Shown here one piece after another: positions 12,045 to 24,621 of a DNA stretch of 64,000 nucleotides; the stretch's first letter is position 1; each line of letters starts with the position of its first letter. A model generated the notes under the pieces. The model was not told the DNA's origin, made no database searches, and saw nothing but the letters and a program-made list of their open reading frames with translations. A program made the position numbers and the translations under genes. The stretch is from Copromyces sp. CBS 386.78 (lineage: Eukaryota; Ascomycota; Sordariomycetes; Sordariales; Sordariaceae): NCBI GenBank assembly GCA_030685235.1, contig MU839173.1, positions 112,702 through 176,701 of the forward strand, read 5' to 3'.

Positions 12045-15000
12045 TTACTGCCAAAGGGAAGAGGACCCCACAGATTTCCTACCACCCATCGGTCCAGCCC
12101 CAATGGTAGTCCTCCTATTCCTACCACCATCAAAAGAACCAAACCCGCTGAGCTTATTATTCGCCGAATTATTGTCATCTTCCCCTCCTCCGTTTGGACT
12201 CCTGCCACTTCCGTTTCCATTCCCGTTAATCCCCATCCCCACGCCCAACCCCAACCTCCTAGGCTGAGCATTCGTCAAGCCACTTCCACTTTTCGTCGCC
12301 GGCGGCCCTCCTGGCATGATCCCGCTCTCCACCAACCACGAGTTATTCGGACCTAAACTGACTCTCCTAGCCGCAGCCAATCCTGCCGCCGTCCCGCTTC
12401 TAACAGGAGGCGATCCCGTGATAGTCGGCAGCGGAATTCCTCCCTTGAGGTTTCTAGCGCTAGACCCCGCCACTCCCGACTTCTCCAGAGCATTACTACC
12501 CCTCCGATGTCTCGAAATGCCATTCGTCGCGCTAGCCAGTGGACCGCCCGTGCCCACGCCCATACTGCTTCTCCGCCCACCGCTTCCGAGTCCCGCGTGT
12601 GCACCGATACTAGCGCGATGGTGAGCCCCCATACTGGCTCTTCCATGCAGACTACCTCCGAAACTGGCTCTGTGACCACCGATACTCGACCGGCCGTGGC
12701 CAACACTGGCACGGTGCGAGACTTTGGCGACACTAGAGCTAGCTCCTGGAGTGGAAGCCGAGCCGTTACCGCTGCCAGTTGAAAGCGGCGCCGCGCTAGA
12801 CGCCCTCCGCTTGGCTTTGGCCATCGACGCTGCGGTGCCCGACATCAAGCTAAGCCTGTCGCGACGCTTCTTCGCCTGCAGGGCCGATCTAAGTTTGAGG
12901 GGGTCGATGACTAGGGAGTTATCCGAGTCCGTCGAGCCTCCGGAAGCTGAACGGGGCGAGGGAGTGAGGCGGCGTGGAATGGCTGAGCCGAGTGATAATC
13001 GAGAGGATGACTTGCGCATGGCGACGGGCGGCTGGTTCTCGTCGACCTGCTGCTGCAAGGAGGACATTGCGGCGGTTGGCGGGGGTGGCAGAATCTTCGG
13101 ACTGCTATCGTGGTTGCCCGTGTTCGTCGTCGTGTTGGTGGACGACGGAGGAGCCGCCGCGTTCGGTGCCTTGGCCGAGTACGAGACCGGGGAAGAGTAG
13201 GCATTAGCTGCTCGACTTACGGGGATACTCCTCAACGGCTGCGCTGGCCTCTCCTCCTCGCCTCCGTTCTGCTGTGAAGCAGCATTATTGCTGTTGGCCA
13301 GATGCAAGTTAAAGACCGGTGGTGGCTGAGACTGAAGTACTCCGTTACTAGTGATGGTCGCTGCAGGGGTTGATCCAGCCAGAGAAGTCCGAGACTTGGA
13401 CAAGAATCCGGCCTGGAACCGGTTCGGCTTGCCGATAGACAAGCCCGAAAGATCTGGAATCGATGACAACGCCGGGCCGGTTCCATCATCCATTTCCACA
13501 TCCTCGTCGGTATTGTCGCGCTGTGGAGGCGGAGGACTCTTCATATCGCTCAGGTAACTCGGCATCGATGGCCGTACAGGCGAGATGCCATTCTCAGGCT
13601 CGCCGGGACTGGAGTCCCACTTCTGCGGCGTCTTCTCAAAATCCGCCAATGTTCCTTCCTCTGTCTCATCGTCCCTCCACCGCACCGAGTGCTTCTTCTT
13701 TACGGGCGTGAATGTGAATGAGGTGCCGGCCTTCTTCGATGCTGCGTAGGCGACCTTCCTGGCCTTCACCGGTGAAAGATGAGGGACCGTCTCCCCATCC
13801 CAGTTCTCCACTGGCGCCTCTACGCCCGCCGCTTCCGGTTCCTCCGTCGAGATGTCCATAGCAGTCTCGTCAGTCAAAGTCGAAATTGCCATGCTCACCG
13901 CCGCCGCGCTGGCGGAAAACACCGGTTGGGGAATCGCCTTTGCGCCATTATTAATCGCAGCACCATTCTTCCTCCTAAGTTTGGGCACATTGAGTCCTGT
14001 TGTCCCCTGATAATACCCAGCCGCCGTCGAAAGACTTCCATCAGGCTTGACGACCTGGCCAGCCGCCTGAAGTCCCGTCTCCAACAGCCGATTCACCATC
14101 CCCTTCGCATGCTCCACCGCCTGTCGCTCCTCCATCCTCAACAACTCCTCCAGGCTCGCCATGATCTCAAACTGCGCCATCAGCAGCGTCTGCAAGACCG
14201 CTGCATCACCAGCCTTATCCTGTTCAACGACCTCCTCATGGTATGCATCGCGCATGAATCCGGTTCTCAGCAACTCCGCCTCCCGCGCGAGCATGTCCCT
14301 TTCAGCGTTGCAACCTTGGCCGCTCCCGCCCATAGCAGGTAACTGCGAAATGCTGTGTTGAAGCGCGGTATCGAGGGACCTCTCCCAATTACACCTCCCC
14401 AGGCGCTGGTGGATGTTGTTCCTGTTGATCTCGAGCTCGTTTATCATGCCGACGGCAGCCTTGCGGATGGCCGTCAAGGGCGCCGGCATCTCCTGTTCAC
14501 TCGCGCACCCGCGCGCATCGCAAACAGAGTCAAAGGCCGCGATCCAAGACGACAGCAGGCCGATCCTCCGCTCAATGGCACGCTGCTGCTTCATGAACCC
14601 GATCACTTCCATGCGGTCCTTCTCAGCATGTTCGTAGGCGGCGTGCAGCCTGGCCAGGCCTTCTCGTACCGCGACATCGCGTTTCTCGCTCTGCTTGAGG
14701 AACTTTGCAAAGAAGACCTTTTCGGCATCGCGCTGCTGGGCCTTGAGCTCGTTGATAAGTGCCATCTGCTCGTCAATCTTGACCAAGAAGTCCTTGACGT
14801 GACGATTGACGTTGAACACATTGCGCGTGACCTTTGTCTGGATGTTCTTGGCCCGGTTGGCGTACCGCAGCGTGTTCTGCGTTTCGTCAAAGTGCTCGCT
14901 CGATGGGCTCACGCATACAATCATGACTGTCTTGCAGTTACCGCCTAGACTGAACTTGAGCAACCTCGTCAGCTTGCTGTTTCGGTAAGGAACATGGTTA

Positions 15001-16220
15001 CGCTTGCATGGGTCGCAGAGCGCATTGATGCAGCTGCCCAGCGCGAGGAGGGACTTGTTGATGTTGGCGCCCTCTAGCAGCCGTGCGCCGCGGTTCTTGG
15101 TTGCGCTGGCGCGCTCACTTCCGGCCAAGTCAATGATAGAGAGCGTGGCCATGGTATGAGGCTCATTGACGGCGGCATTGCGATCTTTTTGCGCCACGTT
15201 GATTTGCAGGACAGCATGTGAGCGGGACGAGACCGCGTTGGCGGCGGTGGGGGATACGGTGCGGTACTCGTTGCCTTGCACTATCATGTCCATGACCTCC
15301 TGCACATCCTTGGGCTTGTGGCTCGTCAGACCGGCAACACTGACTCCTTGGTTCGAGTCCTCGCGCAGCATTAACCCTTGCTTGTTGGTGGCGCTGCCAG
15401 GAGGCACGAGCAGGTCCCGGATGGTCTCGTTGTAGATTTCGAGGTAGGAGAGGGTGACCTCGGTGTGTTTCTCGCCGCTGCGCTCGTTGATCTTTTCGAA
15501 CAGCTCCTGCATGGTGAGGAAGATGATACCTGGAGATTGTGGCGTCCCGGTAATGGTGTGGGTTTTGCCGCAGCCGGTGGCGCCATAGGCGAAGACAGTC
15601 GCGTTGTAGCCGTCGAGGACACTATCCAAGAGGCCCTTTGTTGTTCCTTCGTAGACTTCCACCTGGGAGGCATTCTCGTCGAATATTCGGTCAAAGGCAA
15701 AGACTTGATCTTTGACTTTCTTTCCCATGGCTGGTACTACTGATCGGGAGAATTTCTGGATTGGGTTATCTTCTGGAGGATCGAAGACACTTGCCATCGG
15801 TCAAGTTGTTAGCATCTCTCGATCGGGTACTCCAGGCCGTCAGTCCTAGGGGAAAGGAACCTACAGACACCTATCATCCACGACCTTGATTACTGGCCGG
15901 ATTCCCCTCTGGTTGAGTTTTGGGGTTGGCGCAGCCGCCAGCGACCCGTCACCCAGGAACACCGTGCCCTCATCTCTCCTGACCCTGTAGTATGCGACGG
16001 CATCTGTCAGTCTCGGTCCGTCCAGTATGTCGAGCGCATCATGATGGTGGGATGGTGGTATTGCTCACAGCTGGGCAGCTTCTCTAATCGTAAACGGTCG
16101 GACACGAACTGTACAAGCAATGCTTGAAGTCAGCAAGCGCATTCCTCTTTAATACGACTGCATGCGAAACATACCTGCGACCGTAATGGACGAAGCGTTC
16201 GGGTCCGGATAGCCCGACAT
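12045..16220 (-). CDS. Kinesin-8 family motor (Kip3/Klp5-Klp6 type)
   Basis: Four exons, 16220-16175 (46 nt), 16108-16069 (40 nt), 15984-15865 (120 nt) and 15789-12045, give 1316 residues. The short 5' exons restore the first motor strand (SITVAVRVRPFTIREAAQL) and the segment up to DDRCLVFDPPEDNP. The P-loop is AYGATGCGKTHT, switch I is NAVSSRSHA and switch II is IDLAGSER. The neck region follows LRYANRAKNIQTKVTRNV near residue 390. N-terminal motor placement, the VFDPPE motif and the neck sequence match kinesin-8, plus-end-directed motors that also shorten microtubules and limit spindle and cytoplasmic array length. A short coiled coil lies after the motor (about 410-480). The tail is long, basic and Ser/Gly/Arg-rich, with RRAS/HRAS repeats that could bind microtubules. 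Confidence 0.92.
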
Positions 16221-17353
16221 GTTGGGGGTCTCTTATTCTCGCACCTCCACCTTGTCTGCTGCTGTCCGTAGCCGGCCCAGTCCACCTTGTTGTTCTCCTT
16301 TGGTCCGGTCTCTTTGCAGCAGGCGACCTTTTTGTAAGGTATGTATATGGATCCAAGGCGAGGGGTGAGACAAACCACCGTTTACGGTATCTCGTGTAAT
16401 CGAATTCTAGGTAAAGCAAGTCAGAAAGTGGTGCGGTTGGGTCGGTTCGGTAACCCCTGTGTCGTCCAAGAAAGCAATAATACAGGTAAGGTGATTTTTG
16501 TTGGTCGTCGTGTATTGGGTTAAACTCGTCTCGTAATTCGTCATGTGCTATCTCTCTTTGTCGGTATGTCGTGGTACGATAGTAGGTTTTGGTTATAGTA
16601 GTCCCTCCAAGGCGTTGAGTTGTTGATGTGCGATGTTGACAATGATGCCAAAGTAAATAAAATAAAGAAAAGAGTAAGGAACAAAACAACCCGTGCGATG
16701 CAAGACGAAATGCAAGATGCAAGGGAGAGAAGGAGAGGCGATGAAGAAACAACCTAAGCAGCCCGTCGTTATTGGAAAATAGTCAGTCCTTTGCACTGCA
16801 CTCGCTTTGCGAAAGGGAAGAATGATGAAAGTCAGCATGGGACGGTGTTTCCAGCGCGCCGGGCTCCAAGGGAAGTGGACGGGAAGCGTGTTTATCCTGG
16901 TTGCTGCAACAACGATTTGCTGAGGTGGCAGGCCCCACTTCCATCAATGCGATGCCCATGCCTGCCGGTGGGGGCTTGCCCGCTGCTGCCCGCTGAAACA
17001 GGCCGACTTTGTTTCACAGCTGCGGGCAGCTAGCGTTGAACAAGTGGCTGACAGGTGGGACGACAGCGAATCAATTCCAATCTTCAAAATAAACCGAATC
17101 TATCTTCGCCCTGATACCGAAGAAAGGTGGTCGGTTCTTTTTGTTCAAAACTCCCCAGCTCATCCATCGGCCATCCACAACCCGCTCTCGATGATTAATC
17201 ACCTGCATCCATCTTCGCACGTGGCATCCATCCGCAAGCTGTGGCGTCAATGCATCCGATATTTCAAACTCAGACATTGAACACAGACACAGACACATAG
17301 GCCGACTCGTTTGCTCACAAGGTCATATCATCAAGAACTATGTACTAGAAGCA
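16221..17353. other. intergenic region between two minus-strand genes
   Basis: The kinesin promoter and leader lie on the left side and the 3' flank of the GH115 gene on the right. A GC-rich inverted segment near 16975-17035 (ctgcccgctg ... cagctgcgggcag) could form a hairpin. No gene is recognised; short frames on both strands have no domain features. Confidence 0.45.
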
Positions 17354-20300
17354 TTAACTTGCACCTATCGGCTTCTTGTTCTCATACAGCCCACCAAGGG
17401 TATCAACCTCGGCCAAAAAGCTAGTCTGGTTATACTTGCCCACCTGGTCCCTACCGACCATGAAGCTCTCGGGCGGTCCAAAGAAGCTCTTACGAACACC
17501 ACCCATATCGACAATGATCTTCTGCACCACAATACCCGGCATGAGCGCCTGGAACCGGAGCTTGTAAGCGCCCTCCTGGGGCACCGAGAAGGTGCTGGTG
17601 GTGTAGTTGCCGACGGTGCCCCACGCGCTGTCGGCGACGGCGTAACCCCATCCCTCGGGCAGGTTGGTGCCGACCGTGGGACCGACCGGACGGACCATCT
17701 TGGGTGAGGGGGCAGCTGAGCCGGCGGGGTAAAGGGAGATGCCGTACTCGAGGGGAGTCCACTCGCCGAGGTAGTTGAGCGCGGGAGACATGAGGACGGT
17801 CACGTTGGCCTTGGTGTGGTTGGTGAACAAGTAGAGGTCGTACTCGAGCGCGGGCGCGGTCTCGACCGTCAGCTTCTCCGTGTTGAGTGGCACGAGACCG
17901 ACGCCGCTGCCACTACGGCCGTACTTCTTCAGCGTGTGGTAAGTCACCTTGTCGTTGAGCTTCGACTTGGTCTTGGGCGGGATGATGGCCGAGTAGTGGG
18001 CGCCGGTGATGGCCATGTGCCCGTCGGACTCGACGAAGCCCTTGGTGAAGTTGGAAGGCACGGAGCGGATCTGCACGGGGACCTGGACCATAGGCTCGGC
18101 GTAGCCGTTCCGATCGAGGCCACGGCACGAGTTCGTGACGTTGATGTTTACGGCGCCGGAGAAGGGTGCCTTGGGCGCCTTGGACCAGTCAATCGAGACC
18201 TGGACGCGGGTGTCGGAACCCTTGGGTCCAACTGTGCCATTGTACTGCGACAGCTTGACCCATGGTTGCCATGGAGCAGCCTGCCAGGCGCAGTCCTTGG
18301 TACCGCGGGAGAAGACGTCAAAATAGCGAGTGGCAGGACCATAGGGATCCATGGGCGGGAGCGAGAGGTTGTTGCCGCTGTTGGAGTGGTACTTGTCGTC
18401 ACCTTGGACAGTTGCGTTCGAACCCTCGACACCGACACCCACGTGGCCTGCCAGAGAGACAAAGTGAGTCTGGACGTACACCATGGCGGGCAAGGTGTTC
18501 CGCATGGGCTGCTGCCAGTAGCCGTCATATCCGAGATGGGTTTCTATCAGTTGGTTAGCACAACGCCTCCAAACTTCTCTTCACGAAAAGGTCTCAACTT
18601 ACGATCCATAAAGTGCCTCCACTTGCCACCGAGCAACGCATCCCAGCGCTCCTGCAACTGCCAGTCCTCATCAGACGCCGCCAGAACCTGGTTGATCACC
18701 TCGTTGGCAGAGTTGCGCTTCTGGCCAGAGTACAGCAAGTTCTTCGCGCCACCCGCATAGATTCTGTGGACGACCTCACCGCCAATAGCAGGGTGGAGCA
18801 TCATCTCGAAGAAGGCAGGCTTGTAGGCCTCGTCAAGCTTGTCATATACAGCCTGTGCATGGGCACGGAGCTCAGCCCACTGCTGCAGAACGGCGTCGGC
18901 CTCGTTGTAGTTGATGACCGAGTACGTCTGTGGCTCAACCAGCTCGAACTTGCGTCTGCTGGCGTACATGGCATACTTGATCATGATATCACCGATCTCG
19001 TCGGCATACTTGGATCCGAACTCGCGAGCGGCCCAGGTCTTGGCCCACTCCTCGGTGCTGTCGACGCCCCATCTCTTCATGTCATAGCCCAAGTCGAACC
19101 AGTGGTTGATGGGGATCTCGTGCGCCTTCATGTCGCCGACGTTGACAATCCAGATTCTGTCAGCGCCGCGAGCATACGTCATGTGCATCTGCTCGGTCGT
19201 CTTGGAGAGCTGGACGGTGTTGATCCACTTGTAGTTGCGCGGGTCACCGACGTAATCGAAGTGGTAGTAAACACCAGCGCCTCCGGCACGAGAGGTCTCG
19301 TTGAGCAGCGGAAGTCTGCGAACATGGCCCCAGTTGTCATCGGCCCACAGCAGGGTGATATCGTCGGGAACCTCCAGGCCGGCGAAGAGGTAGGTCATGA
19401 CCTCCTTGTACAAGCACCACGCCTGCGGGACGGTGGTGACGTCGGATACACCGAGACCCTTGGCCAGAATATCACGCTGGTTGTGGACCAGAGTGGTCAG
19501 CATATCGACAATGTGATCAACACCAAGACCTTGAATGGCCGTGTCACCAGTGCCGCGCATGCCCATGGTCCAAAGGCTGTTGCGTGCATAGGGCTTGGCT
19601 CTCTGGACACCGTAGCGGAAGTAGTCATCGATGGTCTCGTTATTCAGGTTGTACGCCCACGGGCCCTGGTAGAAGTGGCCGAACTCGTTTTGCGCGCGCA
19701 TCATGGGCTCGGTGTGAGAGGTACCAAGGACGATCTCGAAAGCATCGGCGAAAGGCTGGTTGCCCGGGTCATCGACCTCGAACATGGTTCCCCAGAGAGC
19801 GGGCCAGAGGTAGTTGGCACGCAGACGAAGAAGAACCTCGAAGATGAGGCCATAGAAGGCAGGCCCGTAGCCGGCGCCATAAGGAGTCCTCTCCCAGTGC
19901 TCCTCGACCCAATTGGTCAAGGCCGGCTGCTCGTCGTTGAGGAAGAAGCCTCTGTACTTGACTGAGGGAGACCCCTGGACCTTCTTCTTGTTGAGGGCGT
20001 AGATGTTCTTGTTTCGCCTGGTCGGTACGTCGGCCCAGAAATACCACGGGCTAACGCCGATCTGCTCGCTCACGTCGTAGATGCCGAAGATGGTTCCGCG
20101 AGGGTCGCTTCCGGCAATAACCAGTGCTGAAGAACAGCCCTGGATGGGGTTCTTGATCACCTGGCTGGTGAAAGACTCCCATTTGCCCTTGGTGGCCGAC
20201 ACGTCGAGCTTCTTGGAAGCAATAAGGCTATCGATAATCTCGGAGTGTCCGATGGTGCCGGCAATGATGACGGTGTCGGACGGGGAGGGATCGGAATAGG

Positions 20301-20716
20301 CAGGACCGGTGAAGTTTGCGACTCCAGTGGTGCTGTACTGTTGGATTGTCAGTCAACTTTGATCGGGCGGTCCAGACTCTCTTGGTGCTCGCAACTAAGG
20401 TACTCACATGAGTGTTGTTCATGTTATCGACCGGGTTGTAGGTGTAGACGGCCGGACCGGCACCCTTTTCGCCATTGGAAAGGGTGTAGTTCGTGCCAGT
20501 GACGCGGCCAAAGTCAAGAGTGAGATCACCAGCAGCGCGGACGACTCCCCAGTATTCGTTCTTGGCCACGCGGATTTGGCCTTTAGAGATCTTGCCACCA
20601 GCAATCTGGAGAGCACCCGGTGCTTTGTCGAAGGAGATGATGGGCTCCTGGCCTAGGGCCGAGACCACGGAGGTGAAGGCGAGCCATAAGGCTCCCTTGG
20701 CGCCCGTGAGGAGCAT
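17354..20716 (-). CDS. Secreted glycoside hydrolase family 115 (xylan alpha-1,2-glucuronidase)
   Basis: Three exons, 20716-20408, 20337-18603 and 18543-17354, give 1077 residues. The N-terminus MLLTGAKGALWLAFTSVVSA is a typical signal peptide. Family GH115 is shown by the block GSDPRGTIFGIYDVSEQIGV followed by SPWYFWADVP and KYRGFFLNDEQPAL, and by LLWADDNWGHVRRLPLLNE in the catalytic region. Splicing of the second intron restores LGYDGYWQQPMRNTLP. GH115 enzymes remove (4-O-methyl)-glucuronic acid from internal and terminal xylose of glucuronoxylan, so this is a plant cell wall-degrading enzyme acting outside the cell. The length is near that of other fungal members. The C-terminal 300 residues are beta-rich and probably form the accessory domain. 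No adjacent xylanase gene is present. Confidence 0.93.
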
Positions 20717-22827
20717 TGTGAGGAGGGCTCAATGGCACGCTATACCCGGACTATACAGTAACAACTGTATGGAAGATGGGTATCAACGAATGCTCGAGAG
20801 AGCTCTTCTATCCGGCAGCGTGGAGAACAACACGGTGAGAGAGCAACTTCACGATCAACTGGGCAGACGTCGGGATAATATACCGAAGCGGCGAGCGAAC
20901 ATGAGGACGGCCCATATGCCCCCGGTGACGGCATGATGCTTCTGGTCTTTCCCATCTTTGTGGATAAATAAATTAACCAGGAGGGAAACCGTTGGATTTG
21001 TAACATTCGTTCTTCCGGGAGGTCGTCGTTGGTCCTGTTGACCTGGCTCGCTTTCCCCACGAAAAGCTAGTGCCCGGCAAATACCACCTTGGCCACGCTA
21101 CCGTAGCCCAGGAACCAGAGTTGCAGATGGAGGAGGCGGATCGCTACTGGTACGACGGATAAAAAGAAGCTTGGGGAAAGACAAGCGAGCGAGGTTGGGG
21201 ACTTGGGGAAGTATCTTTTTTCCCTTCATGATTGGTTGGTGAAGTTCGTTGGCGAAACCCGCATTCCGCTGTGGGGGTACCAAACCGTGAAGCGTTGTTT
21301 TCCTGGGAGATGTCCAACGATAAGAACCTGCCTGGCCATGGCCATTGAGGACCAGGCAGACGATACGATTTTCCGCTCACATCTTCAAGTCAAAGAAGGT
21401 AATTCCATCAGTCACTTTTGAAAGCATCTTCACCGCTCCTGGGCCAGAATGAAGTCGCCCCGGGAGAAGCCGAGGCGAGGTTGTTTTGAAGATGACGAAC
21501 GATGGACACCCGGAGGATCGAACAACCGAAAAGTTGGGGGGAAAGCGGACGTAGCGATTCCCTAGAATTAGATGGTAAGGTATTGCGGGGAAGCGGAGAG
21601 AGTGGGACTCGATTTTCTTTTTATCCGGGGAGCCAATGTTCTTGGCGACATCGACCCTGGCCTTGATCTCCTGAGGAACTTGTTGTTGACCTCGTGAGCT
21701 CGCAAGAAAAGAATGTGGTTGAGCTAACATCATGTCCTTGGGAATATGGGCGGAATACCTATCGGATAATCATGGCAGAAAATTCGGCACAAAGCATGGA
21801 GACGAAATGTGTGCTTCTCGCTCATCGACAAGGCCGGGGCCGAGATATGGGCGATGGAAGATATTCTTGAACCTGGGAGTGTTTCTACGACTCGAAACTG
21901 TGGAAGACTGGAGCAACCCGGAGCTTATAAAGATGTTCTGTCCTTTTCCTTTCGGGTGGTTCCAGTGTTCATATACCGTATCCAAGCTCTCGGGTTGGCG
22001 AAAAGGGGCATCGAAACCGTCTCTTGTGCAGCGTATCCTCAAGCGCAACCCTCCACCTTCTGCCTTGTTCATTTCCCCGGACTGGCGGAGACTGGGTGAC
22101 AATCTATTTCCGTCCTATGCCATCTCTCTCTTGCTTCCCGGCCAGGTTAAAAACTTTTGTTCGAGATTGGCTGTCTTTGTCAATGTTATCGCTCGTCAGC
22201 CGGCATTGATTCAATTATTGAGATATCACGCGGTGTACCTTTGGAACTTTTCGGCCCAACACGGTGTTTGCCACCCACAAAAAGAAAAAGGAAAAAAAAT
22301 GGAAGAGAAAAATGAAAAGGGAAAAGAATGAAAAAAGAGAAGAAGGAACTGTCAGTCACGGAAGGCACGGGCAGGGGCACTCGTGTAGTGCTTCCTTCTT
22401 CCCGTCATCAGGCAGACATATATCTGCTCGAGATTGCTCTTTCCTCATTTGACCAAGTTGCTCAGCGTGCTTTCCTTCTGCCACAGAGTGGAAGGAGGGG
22501 GTGGTGAGGTCTTTTATGTACCCGAGGTGTCCATCATGTCCTTGACACTCAATTGGCAAGTACCAAGAAAAACTTGACGAGGTTCTAGCATCCAATAATA
22601 CCTTGGGGGTAGTTGTGCCGGTTGGAACTTGGAAAACCAGTTCAGAATGTTCGCGAAATCATGACATGTCCCGCATGTCCAAAGTTCAACGCTATAAAAG
22701 CACTGCTATAAACTGCTCGGTCCCAAGCTCGTCGCCAACCTAACGCCATACTCGCCAGACTCGCCAGCACTGAACTTGGAAAGTAGGAAAACAACGCAAT
22801 GCAAAGGACGCCTCTGATATCATCCAC
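20717..22827. other. 2.1-kb intergenic region, no gene recognised
   Basis: This holds the GH115 promoter on the left and the 3' flank of the transaldolase gene on the right. Open frames of up to 199 codons overlap on both strands, but they lack domain motifs and end in low-complexity Lys/Glu sequence. A tract of gaaaaagg/aaaaag repeats lies at 22280-22350. Nothing coding is supported. Confidence 0.45.
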
Positions 22828-24118
22828 CTAGCCACTCACAGCCTTCTTCCCCATCAAATCCCATTTCCTCACCAACCTCTCAATCTGCTCCTGCATATCA
22901 CAGAAAATCCCAACAGCCTGCCCCAACTTCCTCTCGCTCTCTCCCGCCTCGGCTCTAGTAAACGCCAACCGCCACTGACTCTGGTCCCCGATCAACTCCT
23001 TCAGCCTCAGCGCATCGCCATTCGGACCCGTAATCGCCGCCGCCGCGCCCACCGTGCCCGCACCCGGCCACCCTGCCGCCGGCGTGGCCTCCAGCTCCGT
23101 CAACAGCGGCGGGCTTACAGTTATGTGCTTCACCGCGCCCGCCAGCCTCATCACCTCCTCCACACTCGTCAGGGAAGCAGCCATGACGTGCGTCTGCGTC
23201 TGCAAATTCAGAGAACCATGCGCGGCTTCGGTAGCAGCTGTAGAAGAAGCAACTTCATCGCAGTAGCGCTGGGCCGCGCCGCAAAAGAGGGCCGCCCGGT
23301 CCTTGTTGGCGTCCGTGTAGGTGGCGTCCAGGTGCACGCGCAGCTCGTTGACGTAGGGGGCTACGTAGCGGCAGCCGGCGTCGACGGCGAGGGCGACCTG
23401 CTCCATGCTGAAGACCATGGTGGCGAGGGTGGCGATGGAGTGCCGGTTTTCGAGCAGGCGGCAGGCTTGCAGACCTTCCCAGGTGGCAGGGATCTTGATG
23501 CATACGCGCGAGGTGTCGAAGTTGGGGGAGAGGTGTTTGACGTGGGCCATGATTCCTAGGTGGGTGAGTTAGTTGTTAGTATAGGTGGTCTCCACGCGAT
23601 ACCTAGTGAGTATACTCACTCTCAGCGTTCTTGACGGTTTTCTCGGTGGAATAACACCATTTCGGATTGGTCTGGATGTGGATGAAGCCGTTCAGGTGTG
23701 GAGCAAAGCGCAGGGCGAGGCCGACGGCCAGCAACTCGGCGGCAAGCTCTTCTACCGTGGCATCGGTTTGGTTCCCAGACATCCAGTGGGCGATGGGAAT
23801 GACCTCATCGATCAGACTCTGGTAGATGAGCTTTCCGTCGGTGTCGACTTTGGTGATTTCAGCAAGAACAATGGCCTGGTGTCGTGTTAGTCATGGTGTT
23901 TTCTAGTGTGTCTCATCCCCTGGATGCCCCTGCGAGTGTAGACATGCCTGATTTGATGTACAATCCGCAAAAGGACCGTATATGCGCGCGACTGTCCAAG
24001 CGCGTTACTTAGTCTGTTCTCCGCCGACATACAATCCATGGGGTTGCTTACCATGGGCGTCGAGAGTGTCACAGTCGACCGTGCTCAAGCCACGAAGCTG
24101 ATCAAGGAGAGAAGCCAT
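22828..24118 (-). CDS. Transaldolase
   Basis: Four exons, 24118-24052, 23991-23948 (44 nt), 23875-23620 and 23555-22828, give 364 residues. Transaldolase moves a dihydroxyacetone unit between sugar phosphates in the non-oxidative pentose phosphate pathway through a lysine Schiff base. The expected lysine is Lys143 in the block VCIKIPATWEG. Other family blocks are IHIQTNPKWCYSTEKTV, NRHSIATLATMVFSMEQVAL, the barrel strand HVMAASLTS and ITVSPPLLTEL. The tiny second exon encodes the YGPFADCTSNQ block that other members also carry. The exon 2/intron 2 junction reads CAG/GCATGT, so this intron appears to be of the GC-AG class. It resembles the shorter fungal transaldolase-like paralogues more than the standard housekeeping enzyme, a judgement from memory of the family. 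Confidence 0.9.
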
Positions 24119-24529
24119 GGTGATTGGTGAGCTTTTGTTGTACAGCTTCGGAAATTCCGGTGTGGGGAGGGAATCGCAGGATGACTGGTCAGCGATGGGC
24201 CGTGTAAAATATGTGAATGAATAAAACATGGAGAATGGGAGTGTAAGGTGGAATTCTGGTTTTGGGATGGCCTCAATTGCATGTTGATATCGTTCAGGAA
24301 CTGTTTGTGCAAAGCTTGGGCTATGACGACATTGGCTGATCTGCGCCGGGTAGGAAAGCCACTCGCTAATACCTGTTTGGACTTTGGTGTTTCCAAATCG
24401 GGCCACGCGATGAAAGAACAAAAAGAGGGGTCCAAATGGGATGAAAAGAAAAACAAAGAAATTGACAAACACAGGGATCAATGGAAGGGAAGCTGCCAAA
24501 AAGGCAACGGGCAAAAAAGATGTTGGAGA
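24119..24529. other. transaldolase promoter region
   Basis: Short upstream region between the transaldolase start and a tRNA gene on the same strand. No gene is recognised. Confidence 0.5.
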
Positions 24530-24621
24530 CTCGGATACCGGGAGTCGAACCCGGGGCTGTTGAGAGAGCAGTCACTCCTGAGAAGTGAGAGTCAACGATG
24601 TTACCGCTACACCATACCCGA
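24530..24621 (-). tRNA. tRNA-Glu (CUC) with intron
   Basis: On the minus strand, acceptor TCGGGTA pairs with TATCCGA (one G-T pair), followed by discriminator G. The D region reads TGGTGTAGCGGTAACATC. The anticodon stem GTTGA pairs with TCAAC. The loop starts CTCTCA, with anticodon CUC, and about 22 nt are inserted immediately 3' of the anticodon-adjacent purine as expected of a nuclear intron. The T arm is CCGGGTTCGACTCCCGG. The overall form matches eukaryotic tRNA-Glu. Confidence 0.88.

Noticed and set aside
17816..18760. 314-codon open frame on the plus strand
   Set aside because: Antisense to the GH115 gene and crosses its intron; low-complexity Val/Gly/Arg sequence.
18613..19965. 450-codon open frame on the plus strand
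   Set aside because: Antisense to the GH115 exon; it has no domain and arises from the GC-rich codon pattern of the opposite strand.
21732..22331. 199-codon open frame between GH115 and transaldolase
   Set aside because: No family motif, an overlapping frame of similar quality on the other strand, and a simple-sequence end; probably chance.
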